DNA from: Neofusicoccum parvum
Taxonomy: Eukaryota > Ascomycota > Dothideomycetes > Botryosphaeriales > Botryosphaeriaceae
NCBI GenBank assembly: GCA_020912385.1
Contig: CP087215.1
Coordinates: 124,001-188,000 of the forward strand
Length of the DNA stretch: 64,000 nt
Direction of reading: 5' to 3'
The notes under the pieces are model-generated. The model did not search any database. It saw nothing but the letters and a program-made list of their open reading frames with translations, and was not told the origin of the DNA. Shown in pieces: positions 21,510 through 33,400 of this stretch. A program made the position numbers and the translations under genes. Each line of letters starts with the position of its first letter. The stretch's first letter is position 1.

Positions 21510-23717
21510 GCGCAGGCATCGAGAATGAATCCATCCACCCCACCCTTTCTAAGATTTGGGGGCGAAGATTGCTGTGCCGCAAGCCAACAAAACGCACAGT
21601 CCACAACGGGACAGGGTCCACGCCTTTGAGACGCACGCTCATGCAGATACAGATGTCCACGGACTAGCCTACTTCGTAATATTCACTCTTCCTCATACTC
21701 ATGCGCATATTCGGCTTTAGCTTGCTGTGGTCGCTCTTGGCCCCCTGCACGGGGCTGCGGCATGTTTCTATCCGAAATTCGGGCGTTTGTCTCGCGCCGC
21801 ATCATCCGTTCTTCGCAATTGTCATCATTATCCGGCTGTGTCACCGCTAGTGTCATTGTCATGACACAACCCCTGCTTCCCCCACGGCACCCAGGTTGGC
21901 CGTGGTCGCCGTTCTCCTTCATAATTGCCGATGAGGATGTGAATGTATACAAGTTAAGATAACAATGGAAACTCGCGCACTTCATGAAGTTCCTGGCTTA
22001 GGCGGACCTTTTACAACCGCAAATGATATTCCACAACTTAATTTTGGATGCCTTCAAGGTGATGCCGAGCGGTGATCCAGCCGAAGTCGGCGACTCCGAG
22101 ATGCATTCGCAACCCTGCAAAACACTCCCTTCTCTCAGTACTATTTACATACGCTCGTCCGGGTAGGGCTTGTATGGGGGTATCGGTATTGCATATTCTA
22201 TGAGAGAAGGGCTGTGTAGCGGAGAATGCACCTAAACAGTAGTGACCATTCTCCTTGGGCTGATTTTCGGTCAGGGAGTGAATAAGACAGCTATTATCGG
22301 TGTAGACAGTGCAACAGCTACCTTCTAACAGCGAGCCTGTCCAAATGCAAGGATATGCAAAGTTTGAATTTGGTACCTTCCTAACAGGCTTTTCCTTTTT
22401 ACGTTGTTAGGCTTGGAGTGAGGTCACGTGTGCGGCGAGACTGGGCGCTTAGGCAGGCGTAGTCACACCGATCCCGCCTCGGACCGAACATAAAAACGAC
22501 AGGGATTCTCAGCTCCTGGTCCGTGATGCTCCAGGATGTTGTGGAGAGATCAAGGCGCAGCAGAGGCTTAGATCCCTGAAGATATCCGCCAGCTTCACTG
22601 CGCCTCGCACGTGGCCAGAATGCCGTTGGCAAGATAACATCAAAGACGCTTCAAGCGCAGCCCTTAAATTTTGCACCTGAAAATTGGAACCGCAAAGCCA
22701 CACACTGCTTGCAGGCTAGGATTCTTGTCTTTGCCACATCCAACTAAGACCATGTTGAGAAACCGGAAGGAACACAATGCCCTCTTATCTCAGGAGGACG
22801 TCAGCGAGGCTCTCTATCAAACGTTTGCAGCCCACGGGCCCGGCAGGACGCTCGTGGAAGCCTGGCGGGGTTAGTTGGATGTGCCTGGAGCAAGCTTGTT
22901 GGCGACGTGGCTGACGGCTGTGGCGGTGTGGTCTGTCGGATAGAAGTTCACGGACGTTCGGACATCACGTGGTTCTTAGCATCTGCGCAAATCACTCTCG
23001 TTAGGCACATCATGGGGCGAAAGTATACATAGTGATGATGTGTGCTGGAATGGATGTATAGAGAGATCGGTAGTGGAGAGCTTGAGCCGCTTTGCGGTAG
23101 CCCGACGAACTTCGCTCTGGTCCCGTGATGCTAACATGCGAATGATTGCTGTTGATCCGGCAAGAATCGTCTAGCGAAGACACCCATAGGCAGAATCGGA
23201 GCGCCATTCTCTGGAAACTGGTGGCTGAATGCACATAAGCCGTAATCATGAAGAGGATCTTCTCACTCATAGCCTGTGATGATACCCCTCTTTCTCGTCA
23301 CAACTTGTGCAGGATCGGTGTGGAACGGGTAGCTAGGTAGTCTCTTTTGAAGGTCCCGACAGGCTAAACTGGACGGTGAAGAAAGAGGTAGATTCAGCAA
23401 GTATTACAAGTTGCATATAAATTCATGAATGGTTGAAGTGTTCATCCGTACGTAAATGTGCCGTATGATCAACAAAGTTTGAGATTAGAAATTATATTAA
23501 ACAATGATTTCATAATCGAAAGAATCTGTAAACAAAGTCGATATGAAATCACGTTCAGCCAGGTCTATCGCTGGATCCCGATCACACGCCGAGTAGGCGT
23601 ACAATCACACCGAGATACACTTAACAATTCTCAGCCCACAAATCAACGAAGAACAAAAGTCAACAATCATTACCCACCTTCATGAACGCTCGAACCCACT
23701 CCAGCCATGCGCGTACC
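21510..23717. other. intergenic, no gene recognised
   Basis: About 2.2 kb without a supported gene. Short frames such as 21683-21985 minus and 22399-22632 minus lack domains, introns or signal peptides. Confidence 0.45.
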
Positions 23718-25588
23718 TCAAAACTTCTTCGCCCTCAAGAAATACCACGCCACCCACACCGTCACGAACACGAAAGCCCCCCACGTCGCCAGCACCACGA
23801 CATCAGCCCTAACCCTCGAGATGATAATCCGCGCCAACGCCCCCGCCACAAGCCCCATCCACGCCGACACAGCCAACACGGTCCCCATATTCTCGCGGCC
23901 AGGATGGGGCGCCTTCAAGCGATGCTGGGCGCTGCGCATCTGGGTGCCCCAGCCGCTCTGTAGCATGGTGACGCAGCTCCAGACGGCAATGCCGGGCAGG
24001 GGGATCTGGTAGAAGACCTGGGAGGCGAACAGCAGGCTCCAGTGGCGGACGGTGGCCATGTAGGCGCCGAAGCAGACGACGTTGTAGGCGGCGCACAGCG
24101 CCAGCCGCGCCGCGATGTCGCAGCCCGACAGCGGGAACGGCGCCGACCCGTCCCACACGTACCGCGCCGTGATGGTCGCCATCGCCAGCGGCCCGTACAC
24201 CCGCCGCAGCCCGCACAGCAGCGCGATCGGCCCGCGGACGGCGTAGACGGTCGGGTACTGCAGCGTCTCGACGTAGGTGGCGCGCGACCAGCGGAGCTGC
24301 TGGAGGAGCAGGTTGAGGAGCTTGGGTGGCGTTTCGGTGAGCGTGAGGACCAGCGTGTTGAAGGTGATGCGCCAGTTGTTCATCATGAGGAGTGTGCTGA
24401 GGTGGCGGTCATCGTTGACAACCTGGAGGGAGGTTAGTATCAGATGGCAGTCCCCTTATATGTTGAAGTGGCTCTTACTGTCTTGTGCCCCAGCGACGTC
24501 TGCATATACCACTTGAACAGCACTTGCTCCATGGCACAGATCTTGAAGGCGGCGCAGGGTCCCGGCTGGCAGTCCGTTGCCTCGACGGCGCCGGTCTGGC
24601 CGCGGCAGAAGGCCAACTCGCTCCAGTACGCGGCAGCAGTCACCGCGGCGATGATGCTGGCATCTCCGTTGTGCGCACCCAGACTGGTGCAGCTGCCGCC
24701 AACGCCCGGGTCCAGAGCCATGCAGCCGATGGTCTGGTCAACCGTGTCCTCGAGCACAAACGTGTCCGAGTCGCTGGACCAAACGTACCCGACGCCGCGC
24801 TCGGCACCGAGCACCGACGTGAAGATGGTGTTGGTGAAGATGATGTCCTTCTTGCAGACGTGCGGCTGTGTGATGCAGAGCACCTGCAGCCCCTTGCTCT
24901 CCCTGAACGCATCGTTCGCGTTCAGGATCTCCGTCGCCATGGCGGCAACCTGGCCCATTGCCCATTTCTCGGCCTCCTCCTTCACCGTCACGGGCAGGTC
25001 GTGGAATAGCTCCAGCCGCTCGTCGTCCGACGCCACGCCGCCGAGGTCGTGGCCCAGCGCCCGTGTCTCGGCTAAGCGCTGCGCCGTCTTGCCCAGCGGC
25101 TCGGTCAGGGCGATGATCTTTGCCTGCGGATACACCGCCTGCACGCACCGCACCATCTCGGCGTCCTCGTCGGCCTCGTTGCCGTCAATGCCGACCAGCA
25201 TGGTTGCTACGCCTGTGCAGCTGCTATACGACGCGAGCGCGCGCCGGAACAGCGCGCTGTCCTCGCGGTAGCCGACCACCGACACGATGTACGGCACGCC
25301 TGCCCTGTTGGGGTTTTTCTGATCTGGGCCGGCCTCGGCATCTTGGCTTTGCTCGTCGAGACGGTGCTGGAGCTGCTGGAGGCTGCGCTTGCTCTTGCGC
25401 CGGCTGACCTCGGTGAGGATGATGGACAGGAGTGTGTCCAGCGTCAATGGGTAGAAGTGCGCTGCCCTGCGCCGGAACTCGAAGATGAAGAGGAAACAGA
25501 CGACGAAGCCGGCCAGAGAGTTGAAAACTAACCTCCCCAAGGTGGGCTTGGGGGGAGTGTAGGAGAGCTGGTCGAAGTAAGTCGACAT
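23718..25588 (-). CDS. GT2 membrane polysaccharide synthase (chitin/hyaluronan synthase-like)
   Basis: Exons 25588-24479 and 24422-23718, joined over a 56-nt GTAAGA...CAG intron, encode 604 residues. The ATG at 25588 (MSTYFDQL) is preferred to the in-frame ATG at 25618 because its context (aacc-atg) and following residues are better. One membrane segment sits near residues 20-38. The cytosolic GT-A domain shows VVGYRED, GIDGNEADED, a DSDT acidic motif, EDTVDQ, NDDRHLS across the splice, and QQLRW, the QxxRW motif of processive GT2 enzymes. Four or five membrane segments follow. It likely makes and exports a beta-linked polymer using a UDP-sugar; the sugar is not predictable. It is divergently paired with the GT31-like gene across about 1 kb. 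Confidence 0.88.
24423..24478 (-). other. intron of GT2 gene
   Basis: gtaagag donor, ctccag acceptor, phase 0. The join gives GHKT-VVNDDRHLS. Confidence 0.85.
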
Positions 25589-25618
25589 GGTTTCCGGCTG
25601 ATTGTTGGTCAACCCCAA

Positions 25619-26606
25619 CAGCGAGATGTGCGGCTTTTTCTAGAAGCCTTCCATGGCAACCCAGAACCCGAAGACTCTCGACCGGTCTAGTCCGTATTGT
25701 CAATTGAGAAATAGCAGATGAGACCATCACGTCTCCGGTTCTGCATAAGGTAATATTCGAGCAGCACAGTGGGGCGCCGCAGATTACCCGTACGTCTCAT
25801 TTCATGCTCACCGCCAGGGCTTGGATCTTTTACAGCCATGCCAGTGCAGTTCGGTGGGCTCTGCTCAGGCTTTCTACGGCCAGCTGCTGCTCAGAATCGA
25901 AGCAGCAGCAGCCCGTCTCTTGAGGCGGCTTCGACGCCGTACCGAGAACTTCGATATGCCGAGAATAAGGTTACGGCAAGTCAGTCCGCGGTCCGAAGCC
26001 GGCAAGTATTTCTCTCCGATTTAATCCTGGGCTGATCATCGTACTCGGCTCCCGGCAATCTTCCGACACGTGGTGGCAACTCGCGTACTGTTACCGTTCC
26101 GAGACAGTCGTACACGCGTCGCGTAAGCCCGGCTTCTCGAAACCGTTCCGAAACTTCGCTGACGAACCTGTAAAAACCGCTGTATAGTGCCTCTGCCCCA
26201 TGCGCTTATTGATAAGTAAGTAAGTGTACGCAGTATATTGCATCTGCCAGCACCGTGGTTGCCTGACCTCACCTTCTCTTGGCATTCCGTGCATCAGTAT
26301 CGGTACTCTGACCCTGCAGCCCGCGGATACGAGAGAAGGCACAACGCGCTGCGCGTTGTACTCACATGAGTCGAGTAGTTTGAGGCTCAGGGGCTGGGTG
26401 ATTCATGGTCTGGCTAAGGCTGGCGATGGTGCGATCCCAGCGGTAGGCCTGACCCGGCAGCTGGCGGCCTCAGCGCGCCATGCTTGAGTCAGCCTGCATC
26501 ATAGCCAACTACCTACGACACACGACCGCACGAGAATAAAATGGCTGGTTGAACCTGACCGCACGACGGAAGTCCACCCTCTGAACCGACATCTCCAATT
26601 CCCACC
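25619..26606. other. shared divergent promoter region of two glycosyltransferase genes
   Basis: About 1 kb between the GT2 start (minus) and the GT31-like start (plus). No coding frame is supported. No clear TATA or known operator could be assigned by eye. Confidence 0.5.
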
Positions 26607-28109
26607 ATGGGGGCCGAACCGTACAACCGCGGGCGCGTCCTAAGGCGCGCAAAGGCCTTTACCTACATCTTCCTGCTTATATGCATCTTCCTGACGCTAC
26701 TTTCCTTGGACAATGGCATCCTCACCCTCGGCCCAGCCACCAAGATGTACGTCCAGACCGCCGCGAGCCCGCGCACGCACAACGCACCCGCCGCCAAACA
26801 AAACACCCCCAAGCCCAGCCCGGCAGCCGCCCCTCCAGCCCTGGACCCAGCCTCGGTCCTGATCATGGTCAAAACGGGCGCGACGGCGCTGTGGCAACGT
26901 CTCCCTATCCACCTCTCGACAACGCTGTCGGACGGCACGCGCACGCCCAACATCGCCATCTACTCTGACGCGGCGACCGCCATCGCCGGACGGCCCATCG
27001 TCGACGTGCTGGCCAACGCGTCCAGCGCGCTGCGCGCCTCGCCCGACTTCCGCACCTGGCACGCCGTGCGCGCCGCCGCCCGCGACAACCGCTACCTCGA
27101 CCAGCAGGGCGACGAGGCCCTGTACGTGCCCGGCGCCTGGCGCCTCGACAAGTACAAGTTCGTGCCCATGGTCGCGCACGCCGCCCGGAACTTCCCCGGG
27201 AAGCAGTGGTACGTCTTCATGGAGGACGACACGTTTTACTTCTGGGACTCGCTGTACGCGTGGCTGGCGACGTTCGATGCCGACGAGCCGGTGTTTGTGG
27301 GCGGGCCGGCGTCGCGGCTGGGCGAGGATTTTGCGCACGGCGGGAGCGGGTTTGCGTTGTCGAGGGGCGCGGTGGAGAGGGTGTTTGGTACTGGAAGTAG
27401 AGCGGCGGATGCGGGCACGTTGGCCAGGTGGGATGAGTATAGCATGGAGCAGTGCTGTGGCGATCAGATCTTGGCGCATGTGTTGGCGAGCAAGGGCGTG
27501 AAGAGGAGGAAGGACTTTGATGGGACGGGGCTCATGCCGTTGCAGGGACTGCCGCTGTGGCAAATGGGATTTGGGGGGTGGAATTGGTGTTCGCCGCTGT
27601 TTACTGTGCATAAGGTGCATGGGGAAGATGTGTCGACGCTTTGGGCATGGGAGAGGGAGTTTAAGACGAAGAAGGTGAGTTTGTGGCTGGTGCGATGCCA
27701 AGAGGTGCTCAATGCTGACATGATTTGACAGGGTGGATCTGTGCGCTACAAGGACGTCTTTACAGACTTGGTAGAACCCAAGCTGACTGCTGTTGAGGAT
27801 GAGTGGGATAACCTTGCAGAGGAGAAGCACTACTCATCGTCCATGGAAGAGGGCAACGGTGAGAAGTTGACGGAGAAAGAACGCTCAGCCAAACCGTGGT
27901 TTAACAAGGCCATGTGCGAAAAGGCCTGTCAAGGCTGGGACCGGTGCCTGCAGTGGCGTTATGCGGACGATCACTGCTACCATAGTAGCGTGGTTATACG
28001 GGGCCGCCGCGTGGACTCAGGCATCAAGATGACGAGTGGGTGGATGTTGAAGAGGATAAAGCAGATGAAGGAGAAGCAGTGTGATGTTTTACCCTGGCAG
28101 GAGCTATGA
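26607..28109 (+). CDS. type II membrane glycosyltransferase (GT31/Fringe-like) with Cys-rich tail
   Basis: Exons 26607-27674 and 27732-28109, split by a 57-nt GTGAGT...GCTGAC...CAG intron, encode 481 residues. A signal anchor lies at residues 18-37 (FTYIFLLICIFLTLLSL), then an Ala/Pro-rich stem. The catalytic part shows VLIMVKTGATALW, KFVPMVAHA, the DxD-type WYVFMEDDTFYFW, GGSGFALSRGA, QCCGDQILAHVL and the WNWCSPLFTVHKVHGED block seen in fungal Fringe-like enzymes. The last 60 residues have CEKACQGWDRCLQW...CYHS, like a small PAN/apple module. It should act in the Golgi lumen, transferring a sugar to a glycan or glycoprotein. Codon use shifts from very GC-rich (first 900 bp) to more neutral near the 3' end. 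Confidence 0.85.
27675..27731 (+). other. intron of GT31-like gene
   Basis: gtgagt donor, gctgac branch site, acag acceptor, phase 0. Confidence 0.88.
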
Positions 28110-29080
28110 ACATTTCGTCTAGATAGCACTGGCGAAGCTCCTAATTTTTAATACGCAATAGCACGCATGCCTCTTTTTCAGCATACATAACCTTTCTACT
28201 AATGTTTCCGGGCTTAGTGTTCGTTTTCCCAAGAATTTTCCTCTGCGAGAGTTCTTTGACGCTGCTAGGGGATATTCATAGCTTTTGTGGACCATCTGAC
28301 ATCCAAGCACTGGTGATAGATAAGATTGGGCCTTCCCAAGAATTCAACATGATCCCTTGATCAGTCAGCCTTTGAGCGGTAAAAAGCGACTACTTCTTAC
28401 CATGCTTGTACAACTTACCTATCGGACCGTCACGGCCAGACCCGGCCATCGCCAGATCTGTCTGCATCTGCACGTTGCCGCCAATACGAGACACGGATGC
28501 AGTGCCACACGAATCCGTGATTTGTCAAATTATGTAAGAAGTATGGGGAGATGAAGTGCTACAACCGCATCGTAACATAGCAAAACCACTGATTCCCAGT
28601 CCAATGCAACTCTGTGTTCTACCTACCGCTTGATTTTCCAACCCATCACGTGCAACACTTGTTATGTTATAAGTCCGCAATGGCGTGTTTACATTTTCCA
28701 AAGCTCGATCATCGTAAGTTGAAGTCGTATCCTGTGCGACTGTGCCGCTCAGCTAGAACCGTAGGGTTGCGGCTGATGTCTTGTGCCACCAGCCTACCAA
28801 AACCGTTGGTGGGTCGAGCGCTAAAATCTCACCAAATACCCGTTTGAGACCATGGAGTACAAGGGATACTCGGGTTAATGCTTACCGTTCGTCTTGGTAG
28901 TAATCATACTGCGCACTCATCCAGAAGTGCTGTGCACTTGTCGAGCTGAATGCGCAGCTCGTATATGCTTGAGCGGCCGCTCTGAGTAAGAAAGTCGCTA
29001 CTATGGTTGCAGTCGCACACGCTACAGAGATCTCATGATGTCCAAGGCTGGGAGCTGATGTACGGAGTGTCTATCAAGAG

Positions 29081-29090
29081 TTATAAATTC
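29081..29090 (+). promoter_or_regulatory. TATA box of CX6C secreted protein gene
   Basis: ttataaattc lies about 135 nt before the ATG at 29218. Confidence 0.5.
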
Positions 29091-29130
29091 ACGAAGCCAC
29101 CGCGCACCCAGAAATCAGCAACCAACAAGC

Positions 29131-29157
29131 AGCATCAAGCATCAAGCATCAAGCATC
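29131..29157 (+). repeat. 7-bp repeat in leader
   Basis: Four tandem agcatca units (the last ends c) in the presumed 5' untranslated region. Confidence 0.7.
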
Positions 29158-29217
29158 CACCCAACAATCTCCATCGCTTTAACTCCCACCATCCAAAATA
29201 ACAACATAAGTCCCACA

Positions 29218-29697
29218 ATGCTCTTCAACAAATCTGCCCTCGTCGCCCTCATCACCTTCATCGGCCCCTCAATTGTCGCCGCCAGCACGTTCAACTGCAC
29301 CGAAGGGGTAGAGCGCTGCCTGTCCGACCACGCCGACGACCCCAACGCGCCCACGTACTGCCCGCACGAGTTCGAGAGTTGCTTCGCCTGCAACACGCAG
29401 GAAGATGACTGCCACACGCGCGGCGACACCGACTGCGTCTACCAGGCCCAGCTGTGCTACTTCGAAGCCATCGACTTGGGCACTATCCACGCCTGGTACG
29501 CATGCGACGGGGCGTGGCTTACCTGCTTCAGCCAGGCCACCACTCCGAAGGAGCAGGGCTACTGCAACGACGTCATGTTTCACTGCAAGCGCTGCGAGCA
29601 GGATAAGAACCTTTGCTTCCAGGCTCCTGATGCGAACGGTCCCTATTGCACTTCGGAGTGGAGCACTTGCTTCAAAGCTGCTATGTTGGACGCTTAG
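29218..29697 (+). CDS. secreted 16-cysteine protein with eight CX6C units
   Basis: Single exon, 159 residues. A signal peptide covers about residues 1-22 (MLFNKSALVALITFIGPSIVAA). The mature part has 16 cysteines, all in CX6C pairs. The pairs fall into two modules with the same order: CX6C, 12-13 residues, CX6C, two residues, CX6C, 7-10 residues, CX6C. Aromatic or acidic residues precede most pairs (YC, DC, NC). This points to an internal duplication. A pI-lowering Asp/Glu content and the size fit an apoplastic effector-like or cell-surface protein. No named family was recognised. Single gene, no operon-like context. Confidence 0.75.
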   Translation: MLFNKSALVALITFIGPSIVAASTFNCTEGVERCLSDHADDPNAPTYCPHEFESCFACNTQEDDCHTRGDTDCVYQAQLCYFEAIDLGTIHAWYACDGAWLTCFSQATTPKEQGYCNDVMFHCKRCEQDKNLCFQAPDANGPYCTSEWSTCFKAAMLDA

Positions 29698-30430
29698 TGA
29701 GATGAAGGAACTGGTGGACGGACGTGGCCGTGCTGGTGAAGTGGTGGTCGTGTGAGGGGGGATTTGGGGCAGGTGGCTGCGTTTTGTGATGGGAAAAGGC
29801 CGTGGACTTCAAATCGTGTCTTCAATAGAATGGTGTTGGATTTGATGGTGAAGAGTTGTGAGGTCAGAAAGAGAGTAGATTCTGCCTGTCTCTTGAAGGA
29901 CAGGTGAGTAGGTCTGCTTTATATACATGAATGAGAGCATAGCATAACCGAGGATAATCGTTATCCGCGAGTGAGTGCCGATGAGGGGTTGGGCATCAAT
30001 GAGAGGAGTTTCCATGTTTCCATGAATGATAGAAGATTCGAGATGAACGACATGCCTAAGGAAGCAAGGCAGTAAAGTCTGACAAATGGATTGTTATTTT
30101 TTCAGCTCACATGATTCTCGTATCAGTGAAATGGATGCCGATCCGTGTCAGATCAGTGAAAAGGTAACCATCACTGGCTCATCGGCGGACAGCATCCGCT
30201 AACCGGATGGAGTTATTTTCTTGAAGAATTACAATTGCGTTTATAGGTTTATCACCTTTGGAAGAAGTAAACTGTATGAATATGTGAAACCGGAACTTGT
30301 TTTATCTTGGAAATGGAAAGCTCAAACGATAAGAAATAACCTCCTCTAAGACAGACCGGAATTTTGTTCGTAATCTCCAGATCCAACACAGCAATGACAA
30401 CATCAACCGCTTCCTCGCATAGTCGAGGCT
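29698..30430. other. intergenic, no gene recognised
   Basis: 3' flanks of the CX6C gene and of the SNF2 gene; the minus-strand frames 29809-30015 and 30252-30509 are unsupported. Confidence 0.5.
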
Positions 30431-33400
30431 TCAACCCGGCAGTGATGATCGCTCCAGATACTAAATAGAAGGTCAGCATAAGGCATGGAGGGTTGAGAGA
30501 AGTGTTCAATGAGCCTCACCTTCATCAGACGCTCCCTCGCGGTCAACGTCTCCGTAGCTGCACCGCCTTCAAAAGACTGCTTGATGACCATCGACTTCAT
30601 CTCTTGAACCGATATGACATACTTTCGGGCAGTGCATCAGCAAGCGAGGGTGCGTATGACAGGTAAATATGAAACGTACCTCCTCAATCGAGTCCTTCAC
30701 AACATACCGCGTCGCAACCATGTCCCGTGTCTGCCCCATCCTATGCACCCTATCCAGCGCCTGCTCCTCAGCCATGGGGCTCCATTGCGGCTCCATCAAA
30801 TGGACTCGTGACGCCACGGTAAGGTCGAGCCTGCGAGACATCTGATCAGCTGCGGATATCAGCTGGGAGGAAAGACAGCTCACCCTACGCCTGCGCTTCC
30901 GATTGAGGCGAGCAGGATGCAACAGTCGTCTTCTGTCCGAAAGCGTTCGAGAGCGGAGCGTCTCTGCGAGTCGGATTTGCTGCCGTCGATGCGCTCGAAG
31001 CGGAGGTCGTGGGTCTGCAGTGCTTTGCCGATTTGGTCGAGCATCTTGGTCCAGCAGGAGAATATGACGCTGATGTGGCGTTAGTTGGAGGTAAAGTTTC
31101 TGCGGAGTAATGAAATACCTTTTGATTGGTAGATGCGTCGCTTCGTTGCGTTCGGCTTGGAGGTTGTGCAGCAAAGATTTGACTTTGGAGGACGGTGTAT
31201 AGGGCGCATCGAGGTCCATGCGATCAGCAAAGTATGGGGACGGTGACAGTGCTCCAGGGGTTCTCGTTTTGGAGCAGAATCTGCAGCTCGTGCTTGTTGC
31301 AGCCAGACTCTCTTGCTCCTGTTTTTCGCAGCGACTGCAAAGACGGTGTTGGCAGTCTAACATGTAGTCTACCTCTACTTCTGCGTGACTGCTGACAATT
31401 GCCTTCTTGCAGCTCGCACAAGTCTGAGAGATGCTCATAAGATCGTTAGTGATGGCAGCGCCGTCGACAGAGTCCTCAAATACTGCCATGGCAGATCGCG
31501 GTAGCAGATCCAAGCCATGATCGCAGAACTGTCTGAGTCTAAGAATAGTACCGAAAATGCACGGGCTTGAGTCATCAATCGCCGATATTCTCAGTATCAT
31601 CCTATAGCTCCCTTGAAGAACTTCGTAGAGCTGACGCTCTTCGCTGTCAAGCACGACCTCTTCAGTCCGAGTCTCGCGAGGCGGCAGATGTAGCTCTCCA
31701 AATACCGAAGCTTTAGTGCGTCTGAGAGATATCGATCGGACCAGCTTCCTCAGAGTCTCTAGGGCTTTTTTGGGATCTCGCTTCAGCGGATTGGATATGT
31801 GGGTGTTGAAGAAAGAGAGATCGTGGAATGGAGCAGCGCGGAGGAAACTGAGCAATGAACCGAAGTCCTCCACGCGATTGAAGATCGGACTACCTGTCAG
31901 ACACCACCGGTGCCTGGCTTTCAGTCTCTGTAGGGCACGGTGGCGTTGCGAAGTTGCGTTCCTGATCAAGTGAGCTACGTTCAGCAATGTTAGCGGCAGA
32001 GCTGAGCAATCTAAGGGAAAAGGTCTTGCCTTCATCGAGGACGATCCGACCCCACTCAAGTGATAGTATTCCTTTGTCAGCCTTAGCAATTTTGCTAAAG
32101 TCTTTGCGTCCTTCGGCGGCGATAGTGTCGTAAGTAGTCAGGATTACGTGGTAGTTTCTCAGCTCGTCGAGCGGCTTCTGCCTTCCAGGGCCATGATAGA
32201 TGTGATATGATACTCCAGCAGGATGGATATGGCTTTTATATTTGTTAGTGGATATCAGGCACGGTCATGTCCCTGGGCCTCACCTCTTAATTTGATCTTC
32301 CCAGGTCAGGAGTACTTTTAATGAGGTCAGCTTTCCGGCGTATAGCTACTGGAGTTTAAAGTCTGGAACGCACAAGACAATGGACAGATGATCAACGTTG
32401 TCATCTTTGGATGAACGTCATCTTGAATGAGGCCTGCGTCGTCAACGTGATCAAGGTACGTCGTGATGAGAGCCAACACCGACAATGTCTTGCCCAACCC
32501 CATGTCCTTGTACCTGTTAGTCCGTCGCTGTGGCAGAAAAGAAAAAGAATAACATACATCTGCCAGGAGTCCTCCAAGACAGAGACGCGGCTTGCCCATC
32601 TGAGGAAATGGGACTACGGTATTTTTGTACCTACATCGCATTAGTCAGTATTGAGCTTGAAAATAATTTTGTGTTGGAAATCACGTGTACGTTAGTTGCT
32701 AGATTAGGTATAGCTTTGAGCTTGAGTATAAGGCGGGCACCTCTCCTGCCCCCCTCACCAGCTCATGCCAAGAATCGTACTACATTCTGCACCGCGCCAA
32801 TTTTCAACAGTTATGAGCCCAGAAGCGCATTAGATGCCTTCTATCAACGCTACGATCCTCCTAAACCTCTTTTAAGTGGTTTTTTTCGCTGTTCCGCGGC
32901 ATCCGGGCAGTACTTTTGGCGTTTCTACCCTCTTTCTCTCTCAAAGAGCATCACGGAACCTCCGCTTTGCTTCATTATCATCAAATAAGAGTCCTTTAAT
33001 CATCTATCATTAACTGTGCACTTCTCTTGCTTTATTTAAGCATCTTTGAACTGTCTGATTGACCCATCTCGACGCCATGAGCTCCTCAAAGACTGTAGTA
33101 GTCCTGAAGGGCTCACAGTAATGGGAAGATTGGTATTCGATCATCAAAGGACGTGCACAGAAGGCTGACATCTAGGAACTTGTTGATCCAGCAAAGCCGA
33201 CGCTTCCGACGACAGAAACGAAGCCAACTATTCCTTCAACTCAGAGTAGGGAAGCACTCGACCTCTATAGAATCAAGCTGAAGGAGTATAAGGAGTAGAA
33301 GAGATCTCTTAATGATCTTTCAGACCTTATTAAAGACTCTATTGCCTCCCATCTTCTTCTAGTCCTTTACGGAGCCGAGTCCTCCTCTCCCTATCACTAC

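Larger units (their letters stand above)
28110..29217. other. intergenic with promoter of CX6C gene
   Basis: No supported gene. The right end has a TATA box at 29081-29090 and, in the leader, four head-to-tail copies of the 7-mer agcatca (29131-29157). Confidence 0.5.

Noticed and set aside
23809..25730. Several Arg/Ala-rich frames overlapping the GT2 gene
   Set aside because: GC-rich shadows; only the minus frame with DSDT and QQLRW and a proper intron is coherent.
26697..27830. 377-codon minus-strand frame opposite the GT31-like gene
   Set aside because: No domain, runs across the true intron; shadow of a GC-rich coding strand.
30431..32641. Reading the SNF2 pieces as a pseudogene broken by stops and transposons
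   Set aside because: Every break coincides with splice and branch signals, and the joined frame restores all helicase motifs.
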